Positions 12,597 to 26,115 of a stretch of DNA of 64,000 bases are shown in pieces. The notes under the pieces were generated by a model that was not told the origin of the DNA, searched no databases, and saw nothing but the letters and a program-made list of their open reading frames with translations. The DNA comes from Pelodera strongyloides (Eukaryota > Nematoda > Chromadorea > Rhabditida > Rhabditidae), in contig JAANDG010000125.1 in NCBI GenBank assembly GCA_036852015.1, forward strand, positions 124,001 through 188,000, given 5' to 3'. Each line of letters starts with the position of its first letter. The stretch's first letter is position 1. Position numbers and translations under genes: made by a program.

Positions 12597-14759
12597 GTGT
12601 TTCTCGAATATACATTCCATCATGTTGTTATTAATTCATCAGAGAAGAGCACGGACAGTTTCACATAATATTGAAGTCCGGAATACGTTTCAAAGTCCAG
12701 TTTAGTTTAGATTAGATAGAATAAGTTAGATAAGATAGTTTAGTTTAGATAGAATACTAGTTTAGATTTTATTCAATTTGTTGCAACCAGCTTGTGAAAC
12801 GTACTCGTGCTCGCCACGAATTGCGCAACGAACCAAAAAGAAGGGGCGAGCGGCTGGGTACGCGCACCCGCGAACGTAGCACATGAAACTTACAAGGTTA
12901 TATTCCGAACCATGTAGCTATATATTTGCAATTTACAACCAGGCTAATATAGGCTTAGGCTCAGGGTTATGTTTATTATAAAAATGATGTGAGCAAAGTT
13001 TGTATAATTTGTATAGCATATATAGGAATGGAATTCCTCAATATCTAAACCTATAGTAATCTATTGCAAAACAAAATATCATAAATGAATAAATAAATAA
13101 TAATACATGATAGCTAGTAAAAACGTGCATAGCCTTGATCACGTTCAATAATAAACCGGGAGTTAAAAAAAACCTTTTGAAATATAAATTTAACAAACCA
13201 AACAACATTTCAAGTAAATATTTTTATAACTTTTAATCAGCGTTTAGGTTGAAATGTTTCCCAAACTAACACCGTCAACAAGCATGACACAGCTGTGTAG
13301 AAACCTATACTTTTAGTTTTTTTTGGTCTATGCTCTCGTGATGCGAGGTGCAATCATATCATATCTCAAATTTTGACCGTTTTAGGTTTTAGGCGTTTGC
13401 CCAATGAATAAAATTTATTTTGAAAATCACATTACATATTGAAAGTGCGGAATAAACACTTTGCATGTTTATTTGCATGGAGCGCCAAAGTTGAGCGGTT
13501 TTTTGTTATAAAACGGCTTAAAAAATAATTGGGGCAAACAAATTTCATTGTTGGTTATCTGAACGTGTGACGTCACAATTCAACATATTTCCTCTTCCAG
13601 TTAAAACAGGTCAGTAAGAGTAAGGAGTAATAACCTACGAGTTTCAATTAATGGTGTACGAGCGTGGGCCGCGGGGGAATGTATGTGGTGCATTCTAGTT
13701 GGCGCTGCTGTGGCACCCAACTCATTTGCGCCTCAACTGCGCGAAGATTCACGACTGTTTAGTCAAGACTCAATGGATGAAAAAAGCAAAATGACAAATG
13801 CTGGTGTCGTATTTTGAACCGTTAACATTTAATGAGCTATCTAGTCGGATTAGCATGTTATGATTACCGTGATTTGAGGCAAATAAAAATCTAGTTTATA
13901 CTTTTTAATTGCTCGGTTTATGGCTAAACGCGCCTTTTTAAACATGCAACTAACATGTTGTGCATAATGGAATGCAGTAGAATGGAGGAGATTATTGGAA
14001 ATTATTGTACATTATTATACTCAATCATTGTTAATCCTAAACGTCAATTTTATGTTTCCATCAACTATTAGGCTTTTACCACTACGCGCAGCAAGGCGTG
14101 CGCGGCGCCAAATATCTGAATTAATTCTAGATGCCATACACTGCGCGTTTTGTAAGGGGCATGGTAGGCACACCTTAATTGAGCCAACGGTGCGCCGTCT
14201 GCAATACACCCTTCAGCCCACCACTGACGACGCCACTGATTTGCCGCGACTGAGCGAAGATTCCTATCGGCTAGGAAATAGAAGGACTAATTGTAAGTTA
14301 ATGAATGTTTCATGAGTTACCCATAAGATAGTTTTGCCCATACCGCAAGTAAAGCTAAAGTAAATAATAGAATAACATAAGGATTATGGCTCAAGGCAAA
14401 AGGAGAATGTTTTCAGCAATCTATACCTATTGTCAGAATATATACATTGATTGATAAAGATAAAAGTGTAAAGTGTACCGGGTTACATTGATTGAGCATA
14501 GCGCAATAGTTGTTGTGGTTCTGCTGATATTGCTACTCAAGTAAACATAACATGGGATAAGTTCTCTACACACTTTGATCATGTTGTAGTGCAAAAAGAA
14601 AAGGACTACAAGATAATCATTTACAGGAGTGCAACTTATCATTATGGCAAGCCGCGGCGTCGTAGGTACGCAAACTACATAAATAAGAGTTGACCAAACT
14701 TTTTGTGAATCCGGTGACCGTTGGGTTTGGTATTTTTGCTGGGTCGTGATTTATAATTA

Positions 14760-15122
14760 AGGAGATAGAGAGAGAAAGATTGAGAGTGAGACAGGGAGTG
14801 GCAGAGAGAGAATGAGAGAAAGAGAGAGAGAGACAGGATAAGAGAGTGCGACAGAGAGGACAGAGAGAGAAAGAGAGAGACAGGATACAATAGAAAGGGT
14901 AACTTGTTTTAACTACTGAACCATGGCTTAATAATTTTACCGATTGTGTTCATGCTCTGAATTGACAATGCGAATGGAGGGAGACAGAGAGAAAAAGTGA
15001 GAGAGAAAGGGAGAGAGAGAGAGAGAGAGGGAGAGATAATATGAAAACCCAGAGATAAAGAGCATCAGACTGTGAGAGAGATAGAGAGATAGAGAGGGAC
15101 AAAGACAGAGGAAGAGAGACGG
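14760..15122. repeat. Purine-rich (GA)n satellite, two blocks
   Basis: Degenerate GAGA/GACAGAGAG runs (14760-14885 and 14980-15122) separated by about 90 bp of ordinary sequence. They give open frames of Leu/Ser runs on the minus strand that I regard as artefacts. Confidence 0.85.
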
Positions 15123-16115
15123 CAATTTTCAATAGTTACGAGCTTTTTTCCAAAATCGCGCACAAAAAAAGGCGATTGGTCCGTTGAGAGGTATGACCTG
15201 CGCAATCCAACAATAAAGATTTATGTTGATTTATAAAGTGGAACTTTTATGTAGAAATTATATGCTATGCAAACGAAAATATATGATATGTTACAGTAAT
15301 ACATGTTTCTTCGAAAGTAGGCGAGGCTTGAGTTAGACGTAGAATAAGCGTAGACGCAAAATTATCATTTGAGCTCAGCAACTATCGTAATTAGCATAGC
15401 TTCTTACTAAGCGAGTTCGCGCGTATGCGGCGTGCCGCTCGGTATTTTCACGCACTCAGTGTAACCGCGGAGTCCTCTCTCCTCAGACTTACACTCAGTA
15501 TAAGGTACAATAAGGGAACATAGCAAAACATAGCTTATGAATAGTATTAGGCAAAAACATAGCATAGATAGATCATTTTGTTCCAAAACACTTTTCTTTT
15601 GACTTCTCAAAATATCAAAGCGATCAAAAGGCACGTGGTGAAACAGTCATCTTTTTTTCTTCAGAAAACTTCAAATTTCTTAATTTTAATTTTTTTTTGC
15701 GGAAATGCCGTTTGATATGTTTTGCTATCAATTTGTTGCCTATACCGAAAACAGTTCAACAAAATAAGAAATAACACCTGATAATGGATAATCCTAACCT
15801 ATTTTGAAACCCACGTGGCCTCGTTGCCGAAAAGAGATTATTTGCGAAAATATTTGTAATTTTATTTGCAATTTTAGATCTTTACAGGTAAAAGCATACA
15901 TTCTCAACAAATAAATCAAGCCATAAAAAGTGGAGGTTTGGAGGTCACGGGAAATTTATTTTTCAAAAAAGTTTTTTTGTGAAAACCTTTTATCTGTGGT
16001 GTTATTGAAGCATAATGTAAAGGAAAAGGTTATGTAAATTGAGGTTTGCGGAAATTCTACTCGGAAACAGAGAGTAGAAAGGGAGGCAGAGAGAAGAGAG
16101 GTTTTGACAACTGTA

Positions 16116-16290
16116 AAAGGTTCGTTATTTTGAGAATTGCCTCGTGGACAACTGAATGCTTACGTATTTACGCGAATTTGCTCGAATTTAGCTCGATTTA
16201 ATTTTCTATTTTATGTTCATTTGCATATGCTGCATAAGAATGCTGATCTAGTCGATGCGTTTCAAAAACCGGCAGGTATTTCCCTTTAAA
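16116..16290. mobile_element. TTAA MITE, 5' end degraded
   Basis: The 3' half is well preserved (GCGTTTCAAAAACCGGCAGG, then TTCCCTTTAA). The 5' end has lost the CCGG motif and starts near GGTTCGTTATTTTGAG. Confidence 0.6.
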
Positions 16291-16854
16291 CTTAATATTG
16301 AACATTGTTCCCCGAATTGCGAGTTCAAATAACTAATTTCTTTTCTCTTTTAGCTGTTCTACATCACAAATCAAATCATTCCATTCAATAGAAAAAATGA
16401 TCAAAAATCACCGTAACGAAATTTTTGAGCAGAACACATTTTTCCGGCGAATCTTGTCACAAATACGTAGCACCTAATCAGTTTCATGTTGATTGTTTAG
16501 AAATTTAACGGTTTTGACAAAAACTGGAGCTGATGAAGTGATAATTTAAGGAGGAGGCTCACGAGTTTTTATGGTAAATAATCACCAATAAACTGCAGAA
16601 CAAAGCGCGGAAACATACTTTAAAGTGACTATTTAATTTTATCTACAGAATTAATATAAGAGAAATACCGTAGTTGCTAGTTATTTTCAGGGTAAGTGAT
16701 ATCGCATGTGTTTTTTTTTAAACATATTCTTTAAAATAAAACAGAATTCCCACGTATTGTACGCAAACTTTCTGTGCCCTCTGAACCAAAATGGCACAAA
16801 TTACAGATAAATGCATGTCATGGAAGAACAATACATTATTCGTGCTATACCACT

Positions 16855-17044
16855 TTAAAGCTAAATGCCGGCCGGGTTTTTGAAACATATCGAGTACTGT
16901 ACATCAGGCATTCTTACGCAGCTTATACAAATGAACACAAATTAGAATAAAAAATCAAGCTAAATTCGAGTAAATTAGCCTGAAATACGTAAGAATTCAG
17001 TTGCCCACGATGCGTTTCAGAAACCGGCTGGCATTTTGCTTTAA
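16855..17044. mobile_element. TTAA MITE, CCGGCCGG family
   Basis: TTAAAGCTAAATGCCGGCC at one end and GGCTGGCATTTTGCTTTAA at the other; about 190 bp, non-coding. Confidence 0.7.
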
Positions 17045-18289
17045 ACATGCTTCCCTGACCTTGCTAAAATGTTAGATCAAAAGTCAAATCAACAAAAAGC
17101 TTTGGAAATTGGTCTTACTTCCTTACTTGTTTATTAAGGTCATTATATGTCATTTGCTTTACAAAATATCTTGTGGTATCTATTTGAAAAAAAGATGAAG
17201 CAACGGGTTAATGCTTAATACCTGTTTGAACAAACAAAAATTTATATGGAAACATCGCGGAAAAAGGTAAATATTGGCTACAGAGTGCTTAAAAAAAATA
17301 AAAAAAAAGTGACCAAAAGGTGAAAGATTATTGTCAAACGGAGGCTTTTAATTTTTTTTACATTTTATCAACAATTGCAGTAAGAATAAAAATATTCTTA
17401 ACAAAAATATTTCTCATACATTTCAGCAAACACGGAAACTTTTTATAAATACAAATATAAAATATGTATTATTGGAATTTTTTTTGTGTACATTTTATCC
17501 GATAAAATCATAAACTTCATTCAAAACCTTTAAAGTAGGACAAAAACAGATGACCTCATAAACACAACTTAGTAGACCACTATCGAGTTTATATAATATA
17601 TTGGCATGTGTTATAGTTTCGCTGATCATTATCTATGTGAAGCGTAAAGACAGCGAGGCTTCCAACAGTTAAATGAAAGAACAAGCTTGAAATAAAATGA
17701 TGCACGTGTTTGAAATGTTTCGAGTTAGCGGTTGTTACTAATACCGTTACGATCAAAAAATTGCCTCAAAAACCATGCAATATTGGATTTCACGGATTTT
17801 GCTTTGGAAAACGGCTGCTTTTGGACTTCACGAACAATGTTTGCTTTGTAGTTTTATCCGTTAATATTGCACATTGAACATGGATGTCGAGAAATGTCAC
17901 AAACATATGGCTTACTTTATTTCGCAAAGGAAACGGATACATTTTTGACTAAAAGAGCTTAAGGATATTGCATATTTGAAAAACAAATTTATAAACATTT
18001 ATTCGGACATACGTTGTGAGCTTTTATTGGAAAGCTTTTTCACGAATGTCAATTGTTTGGCGTGGGTGGGCTTTTAAGCTTCAACACATGAAAGCTTTTT
18101 TGAAACGTCGCATTGCAATTAAAGGGAACCTAAGGCCTAACCTAAGGCAGTAAAAGACACAAATTACCCCAATTAGGGGTCATATTTCAGTGGGATTTGC
18201 TGGCATATTCTGTAGTTTAGGCTAACTTGTTCATAAATAAAAATAGTTTATGATTGTGTAAATGTTTCAACGTTTCAAAGATTTCATTA

Positions 18290-18510
18290 CCAGACGGCTA
18301 TCGCCACCTGAGGCGACTACTTAGGCGATCCTACAAAAATAACCATAGTGTATATTTATATAAAACCTCTGAAATATCTTCCAAGTGTATGTAATAAAAT
18401 TCGATGAAGAGTTGCGAAAAGGGACTACTTATACCAAACGCTTGAAATGTAGAATTCCGTTTCGTTCACACAAACAAAAAGGAAACTCTTCTCCTTTATA
18501 TAATTAGTAT
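18290..18510 (+). repeat. Dispersed repeat, copy 2
   Basis: Reverse-oriented relative of the repeat at 9690-9842. Shared blocks include CAGACGGCTATCGCC, ATTCCGTTTCGTTCACAC and AAAAGGAAACTCTTCTCC. Confidence 0.5.
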
Positions 18511-21477
18511 ACGCAATTTAAAATTAAAAAGGGGTGCGGTGAATTCACCTAGGTTCTTGATAAGAGATGCTCAATAAAAGTGCGAGAACCTAGCTAGAGT
18601 CTGGAGAATGTCGCGCGGCGAGAGTTAGGCGCACATGATTTTTTTTTAGCCTCACATTGTCAAAGATCCGCGTTGTTTGTATTTGGTTGGTTATATATAC
18701 CTAGGGTATACGTACAGTAGTCGGAGTAAACTGTAGGCGTTTCCTGATTACGCCTTATCTTTCAAATCATGGGAAACTAATGACTCTGACCAAATAAATT
18801 AGACCAAAATATTTTGATTGCACCTCACATCAAGCACACACCGGAGCTATATTGAGATTAGGTAATACAAAGATTATGACTGAATTTAAAAATAAGCTTT
18901 ATTTGTGAATATCGTGTACCATTATGGAGAACTATACCTATCTATGAGTGATGTTTAAACTTGAATGAAGCCCATCCTCGAGCCAATTACTTCGGAAGAA
19001 GTTTACTTGGTCCACGTAAATCTTACAAAAAAACATCAAAAAAGTGTTATGTATAGATCCGAGTCATGCTTTAGACAAACACAGGAGACAGGAGGTACTG
19101 ATAAGCTTGCAAATTAGTTCTTAATTAAAACGTACTAAAAAGTGCCGAACTCGAAAGTGAAAACAGATAGCACTTGTTATTGCTATTTTTTTCTTTAGTT
19201 TTAATAAATTAATAACACGAGTCTGCGGACTGTTTATTTTTCGTTTTCGATTCAATTTTTTAGTTCAGTACACAAAATATTATAAAAGGTTATTAGAAAT
19301 ACTACATTTTTTAAATGAAAACAAAATCAAATTAAATCATGCATATTCAGTTGCTTCAAAAATTTCACGCACGTCGCGGAAACGGAGAAAAAAACATCCG
19401 GCGAATGCATTCGACAGCTCGCGGAAGGATCGGACTATATGACAGATTTACCAGTGCAAAAATAATAATATGCGAAATTATTTTGGGTTATTTTGAATTT
19501 TCTTGTGAGAAAAACTACAGGGCTTGGCGCCTTTGTTTGCGAAAACCGCATTTCATACTGTAGTGGAATTATGAAATTATTGGCAAAACTAGGTCCCGAG
19601 AACTTGACCGTCTTTTGTTTGATTACCATAACGTGATAATTGCGCCGGAACTGCATGAAATTATATATGTTGATTTTCTATGTAATTGTCTTCTAGGGGG
19701 CATGTGGCTCATCTTAAATATACTCAGCGGATGTTTGTTCATCATTTCTGGAGATATAGTTTTGCGGATAACTTCCGCGTTTGATTACAGTATGAAATTC
19801 GATTTTCACTAAAAAACCTTTTTAGAATACCCAGGACTGCGAAAACCTCTAGTTTTTTCAAAGACGACTCGGTATAACGTTTTTTTTTCATGGAACCTTT
19901 ATAAGCATTGGAACGAAAGTACTCATTCATATACAACTTAACACAAAAACAAGAAAAAAATTTACGTTGCGATCAAACCATAAAGCGGAAGTAATTATTT
20001 TGATAAATTACGGGGAAATGAGAGAAAATTGGAAAAAATATTAGAAAAAAGATAGCCTATCCAATGAATTTTGTGGCTTGCGGAAGAGCGATTTTTGACC
20101 ATTTTCGATAGAAATGATCATTAATTTTGCCATAAGTTGATCACTGAGTGGGGGAGATGTTTTATAGGAATCAAAATATATTATACCTAGAAAACTTTTT
20201 TTTTCCTCCACTTTCTAAAGCAGTGCATAAATTTTCAAAATATTTCTGTAGAATAGTAAATTATGGTAACCAATAAAAAGTAAACAAACAATTCGACAAG
20301 TAATGAAATTGTAGTCATAAACATCCGCACCAGCCTGTGTCCATTTTGAACTTTCCACATTCAGTTACCAACTACAAGTGACAAATTGACAACGTTTTTT
20401 GAACTGACAATAGTGACAGGAGATGGAGCAAACCAGCAAAGGGGACATGACAAAAACTGGTTTTTGACAACAGACTAACAATGAAAACCAAATTATAATG
20501 GTCTGTGTTACTGATATGATTGTTGGTTCTACTTTTCGATTAAAAACTAGATTTTGAGCGAAATAGTGTATTATCTTAGAAATTGTCATGAAGAAAGCAG
20601 CGGCGAAATGAAAAAGAGAGTGTACCGTTTGTTTCAGGGTAAGAATCCTAACAATAAGCACTTGAATTTACTTGTTAATGTTCATTAAAGGATAAGAATA
20701 AGTAAAGTGATTTATGTACTTCATTAAAAATATTGTCAAAGACAGAAAGGTGACCAATAAAGACGATCGCTTAGCAAATTTGGTTCGAAAGGACTATGGC
20801 GTGCGGATTTTTATTGGTTCTCGCTGAACACTTTTTGGTGTTTTCAAGGTTTTTGACCCGACACACAAAAGACAATAACTTACACGCGCAGAGAAAGAAA
20901 ATTGGTTATTTAATTTTTTTTTAATCAGGGGTAACTCGGTTCTTGGCTAACACTGAAAGTCCCTCTACAGGTAATGGTAATAGTTCAATAGGTAAGGCCT
21001 TAACTATGTAGTTACTCGAATAAGCGATTAAAGTGGTATACCACGTGGTTTGTAAATGCTACTCTGTTACTCTGTTATACCACTGAACTTCCATTTTACA
21101 ACCAACATTTGCATATAATACGTGCAAATGCAAGATAGAATAGATACACTAAGAAACCGCGGTTTGAAAAAGCTGTTACCGTAACTTTACCGTATCTCTA
21201 GAGACAAATACAACCTTACATAAAATTGTCTCTCCTGAAATAAACCTCTACTCTCGTTTTTCTTCACTCGCTAAACAAGGAAATACTTTACTTTTTTTGT
21301 TCGCTCAACTTATTTTTGGTTTAGGTCGAAATAGCTAACATTTGACCAATGTTGTTATGTTATGTGTTTTGGTCATTATTTATAAGGCGAATAAAAAACA
21401 CGTCATGGAATGTACAAATAAGTGATAAGGAACTATAGTTTTGAAAGAAACACATGAAAACTTTGTATTTAGATGAG

Positions 21478-21627
21478 ATAGGGAGAGAGAGAGATAGAGA
21501 GAGATTGAGAGGGAGAGATACATAGAGAGAGAGATAGAGAGATAGAGTGAGATTGAGAGGAAGAGAGGGAGAGATAGAGAGAGACAGGAGAGTAGGGAGA
21601 AAGAGAGAGATACAGAAAGAGAGAGAG

Positions 21628-21662
<35 letters not shown>
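21478..21662. repeat. (GA)n-rich satellite
   Basis: Degenerate GAGAGA/GATAGAGAG array of about 185 bp; no coding value. Confidence 0.9.
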
Positions 21663-21664
<2 letters not shown>

Positions 21665-21986
21665 CACGACAGCCTTGAAAAGCTAGGTAAATGAAAGGAG
21701 CCATTAAAATTGAGGCGATTTCTTTGTGGGTTCGTATTCAACGAGGAGCTCTTTCGCTTGACTGTAAAAGAGTAGCTATTATGTAGACTGGGAAAACGTA
21801 TCATTGGGCCATAGATGATGACTTCGAATGCATTTTTACAAGTTACAAAAATCTGTAAATAGTATATGTTGGACACCTATATTTCCACGGAATATATCAA
21901 ATTGTTTTCTATTATATGCCCAAAAATCATGAAACCCAGTGGGATTTGTTTGCAAATGGACATAAGTAATGTAACACACAAACAAA

Positions 21987-22153
21987 TTAAAGCGAAATAC
22001 CGGCCGATTTTTGAAACGCATCGTGGACAGCTGGAATCTTACGTATTTATGAAAGTTGCTCGAATTTAGCCCCTTTTTTACCCTACTTAATGTTTATTTA
22101 CATAAGCTGCATATACTCGATGCGTTTCAAAAACCGGCCCATATTTCGCTTTA
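21987..22153. mobile_element. TTAA MITE, CCGGCCGG family
   Basis: TTAAAGCGAAATACCGGCCG and mirrored GGCCCATATTTCGCTTTAA; 167 bp, TTAA at both ends. Confidence 0.75.
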
Positions 22154-22575
22154 AGTACCTCATGATCAGTGATCCAAGTTATCGATCAAAAATTATTCGC
22201 ATATGTACGCAGTCATGTGAGCGTGTGAAAAGTGTGATCTTTTTTCGGTGCTAAATTTTCACTTACACCCCAGACACCCCATGAGCACAGGGAAACAAGT
22301 TTGAGCACGGTGCGCTGGTTCACGTGGACCGGTGCATAATCGGTGCTCTTTTTGATCCCGCACCGTGCTTAAAATGGTGCAAAGTGAAATGAACCGCGAA
22401 GGCTGCTAGCCGCCGGTGACCTTTGCGAAACAGCGCTTTCTCCATCTTTTTATATTTTAGAGTTTTGGAAAGTGTGCAATGATAGAGCAAATCCTTGAAC
22501 ATTTCGTGTAATAGAACATGTTGTATTTAGGACAAAAGACATTTGCAAAATAAACAGTACAGGGCAAATGTAAAG

Positions 22576-23206
22576 TTAAACCGTCAGGCCCATTCCATGT
22601 AACCCCTATTTTTTATTTCTCCAATTTAACAACAAGTTGTCGCAGTTTTCACGCCCATTTGTCACGCCAATCGGCATTCTGTACTCTGGGCTCTGGGCGC
22701 CACAAGTGCAGTATAGTGTTAGCTCGGGCATGGCAACTTGTCTTTTCATATGTGAAAGTTTTTGTAAAATAAGGAAAACGTTTCATTCTATTATATTCGG
22801 GACTGATGGAGAAAAAAAAATAAGTGTTACCTGAAATGGGCCTAGGGACACCTCCAGGTACCCCCTATTTTTTATTTCACCATCTGATTCTCAGGGTCGA
22901 ATATATACGGCACAATATTATTCAAGTTTTCATACGCAACATTCACGTATTAATTACCAAAGGTGTAAAAGTTGGTGGCTGGGTAAAACCAGCGGAGATA
23001 AATCGACTTCCCGAGCGAGAAAATTGGCCTCCGGTGTCCAGTATGTCCTGCTCCAGAAATGAACTGGACCCCGGTGCACCGTTTCTACGGATTCGGATGA
23101 TGTGAACCGATATTTTTTACCTCTTTATTTATATTCAACACGGAGAATCAGATGGAGAAATAAAAAAAAAAAAAAGGGGAAAGCTGAAGTGGGCATGTCC
23201 CTTTAA
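22576..23206. mobile_element. Diverged TTAA foldback, possibly two nested copies
   Basis: Begins TTAAACCGTCAGGCCCATTC and ends GTGGGCATGTCCCTTTAA. An internal GAAATGGGCCTAGGGACACC junction near 22840-22855 looks like the end of one element meeting the start of another. Related to 1805-2220. Confidence 0.5.
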
Positions 23207-24354
23207 ACTAATACTGCAGAGAATTGAAGTCTACGTGGATGACCAACGCATCCTGAAATAAATTTTCCGGCCTGCTGACTGGAGGTTCTTGGCTCAACTA
23301 GTACGCTACCTGGCAAAGCATAGCACAATTGTAACCAATTTACTTTAATGAGAAGGCTTGCGTTGCCCCGGTAGAGTCCGGTATCGCCGACATTTACGTG
23401 AGAAGAAAACCTGAGTAATTCTCTGCGTCTCACCTATTTGTGCTCTTTTCATGACGAACGGAAGATGCGTTGCCCACGTAAATATTGGAGATATCGGGCT
23501 CTGGAGTCCAACATGGGGAGGGGGGGTCTTGCGCTGCGCGACGCAGTGGATTCTTAGACCACTCATAGAACCATATGCAAGGCACTTTTTTTGTACCTGT
23601 CTTTACAGTATACGTATGAGTATGACGAGCTGTTGTGTGGATAATTCTTCCCTGGACATTGTTGAACTCCCAAAATTTGAAAGACAATTGTGCTAATAAA
23701 ACATATTGTCGTTGTTTTATTTTTTATCTGCTTGCAAAAAAAGAACACTCCAATTACGAAGTGTTCGACAGAGGTCAATATCACAGTGGACGACGAGTTT
23801 TCTTAGGGCAAACAGATCGACATCTCCTTATGGTTTCAAATTTGTCGCCGGCTAGACTAGAACTCGGGTTGTGTGAGTTGTAGGTTCATGCTTTAGCAAT
23901 CCGACCACCCCGATCCTTACGTGAACTTATATAAAATAATTGTTTTTCCATTTCACGAACGTAAGGGCAATGATCTCACAGTAATTACATTGGCTAAACT
24001 GGCTAAACAAAATTAGAGCCAAAAATGTTAGGGTATGTTCTGAAGCTCACTGTTTTGCAGAGTGAGGCCCAAGTAAAATTTGAAAATTTGCTCATTCACT
24101 GGTATCTCGTTCTCGTGTAAATATTATGTCTATTTTGATGTTGGACCTCATGCCCATGTGTATATAGTATACGTGCTATAACGTTTAATTATTAATTAAG
24201 CACTTTAGGTTAAACCCAACATGTCCATTCCAAGAAAGATTTTCGTGTTTTTCTCACACGTATTACTGGGCAACCCGTTTCATATGTTTTTTTTTCGCGA
24301 TACTCAAAACTAGTTAGGCTTTGAATTTTGGACATTTTCATATAGATAGTTCCA

Positions 24355-24591
24355 CATGTAGGAAATGGGTGAACCAATTTGGTGACGGTTCACTGGCTTT
24401 TTCGTGGGCCTGCCCATTTGGAAACCAACTCTTGACAAATTTGTGATCTGGTTTCATCGAAAACCAATGGTCAACAAGTGGTTGCGAATCAGTCACGAAC
24501 CAATCACCATATGGTTTTTTAGGTAAAAACCATTAGATGATGGTCCAACAACGGTTTTCTGCGGTTTCGGCAATTATTTCGTTTTCCTGTG
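24355..24591 (-). mobile_element. Dispersed MITE-like repeat, copy 1
   Basis: Reverse-complement copy of the element at 47093-47306. Shared blocks are CGAAATAATTGCCGAAACC (minus strand), GGTCAACAAGTGGTT and CACAGGAAAACG at the terminus, next to TA. Confidence 0.6.
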
Positions 24592-25925
24592 TAGTTCCAT
24601 AGACTACTATTCAGTACAGAGATACTCCGAGTTCTCAATATACACGCACAATATCCGTAGGGTAGGAACAACGGTAATTTGTTACTTTTAAAATATTTCA
24701 TGCCCTCAGCCTCAAACGTCATTATGCACATCATTGACCCTGCTTTAGTTTCACATTAATGCTGTTTTCAGTTTCTATAAGCATATACTTCTTTGGACAA
24801 ATTCGCAGCGATGATTATCTCTGTCTGCTCTTTTTTTATAGCATTTTCTTTTGGATTTCGAGCGCGATAAACCGAAAGCGATATCGGAATTGGAATAAAA
24901 AGATATGCCGTTGGGCAAATCTCTCTCTCTCCAACTACATCTCTCTCCCCTCTCTATCTCCCTTTCCCTATCTATATCATTTAAGTAATATTCTTTTTTT
25001 TTAATTTTGGTCGTTGATGAAATTATAGATAAAAAAATCAGTTCGGTAAAATCAGGAAAGCGGAAAAATGAGGAAAAAAAATCGGGTACACGACAATAGC
25101 TTTCGATCCCTTGCGCATTTATTCGGCGTGTTTACTGCAAGTTTCAATGTTGTTGGAATAATAAATCCATTGGGAATCCATTATCGATTAACTTTACAAG
25201 ATTTTCCTACACAACATGAATTGTTTTGTAATTTGTAAAAAAACAAATGTTGCAATTACCCTTCAGTAAACAATATATAAATATGAGGAATAGTAAAATT
25301 AAATTATGAAAGTAAGAAAAATAAAAAAGATAATAATGCATTAATTTAGCATTATACCCCGTTTCGACCCAATTCGCATACGCGGGTTTTACCCGGTTAG
25401 GGTCTCATCAGTGCGATGAACCGGGCTTATATAAAAAAAGAGGAAAGGTGGATATGGGAGAGTATATATAGCATGTAAAAAGAATAGGTAAGGTTAAGAA
25501 ATAGCAGTGATAATAATATATTTTATATTATAATTATAATGAAAAAGTAACAAGTAACTAACCTGTATGACGCTTCAAGAGATACCTAAAAAGGGGGAAG
25601 AAAACATAGAAAAAGAATAATGTAACTAGACTTACCTTAATTTGAGAGAAGTGTAGGCGGACGTAGAGAATGTAGAGAATAAACTGCAAAATTATGACCC
25701 AGTGATTTTAATTGTAATGTGCAACTGGGTTTCCGGTTGACTTTCTTCATCCTTAGCGGAAACATCTTCATGCACATCACCCAATCTTTTTTTTTTCGAA
25801 ATAAAGATGTCCCTCTACGATCTCTTAATCTAACCATCCATCATAGGAAGTCACTCGTTCGAACCTAAATCTAGCTTCTTAAACAGTACACAAAAACACT
25901 GGATAGATGAAACAGAAATCGGGGG

Positions 25926-26115
25926 AGCCCGGCACCGATAAGCTTGTTTGGCAGGGTAGGCAAGGGTGCCGTGGACGAGCGCGAAAGCGCCAACCTTTTT
26001 TTGGCGAGGCTGATAGCCCGCGGGCTAACCTCTAGCCAACGGCATGGCTAGGCGGTTCCACCTGGTTGGCAGAAGCCAAAAGGCGTACGGGGAAGTTACG
26101 CAGTCAGGAGGTCGA
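25926..26115. other. GC-rich multi-hairpin segment, possible structured RNA
   Basis: An abrupt GC-rich block in AT-rich DNA. Readable stems: CGGCACC pairs with GGGTGCCG; GCGC-GAAA-GCGC forms a GNRA tetraloop hairpin; TAGCCCGCGGGCTA is a palindrome; CTAGCC pairs with GGCTAG; TTGGC-AGAA-GCCAA forms a hairpin; GCGT pairs with ACGC around ACGGGGAAGTT. It lies about 830 bp upstream of the start codon of the next gene. I recognise no known RNA family, and the orientation is unknown. Confidence 0.35.

Noticed and set aside
14675..15132. Leu/Ser-rich minus-strand frames
   Set aside because: Produced by (GA)n satellites; the same artefact occurs at 21360-21704 and 63196-63558.
23820..23920. tRNA-like sequence on the minus strand (GAGTTCTAGTCTAG)
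   Set aside because: B box deviates from consensus, stems do not close, and the anticodon arm is absent.
25926..26115. Hammerhead ribozyme reading of GGACGAGCGCGAAAGCGCC
   Set aside because: The core needs CUGANGA and GAAAC; here it reads TGGACGA and CCAAC, so the catalytic core is not matched.
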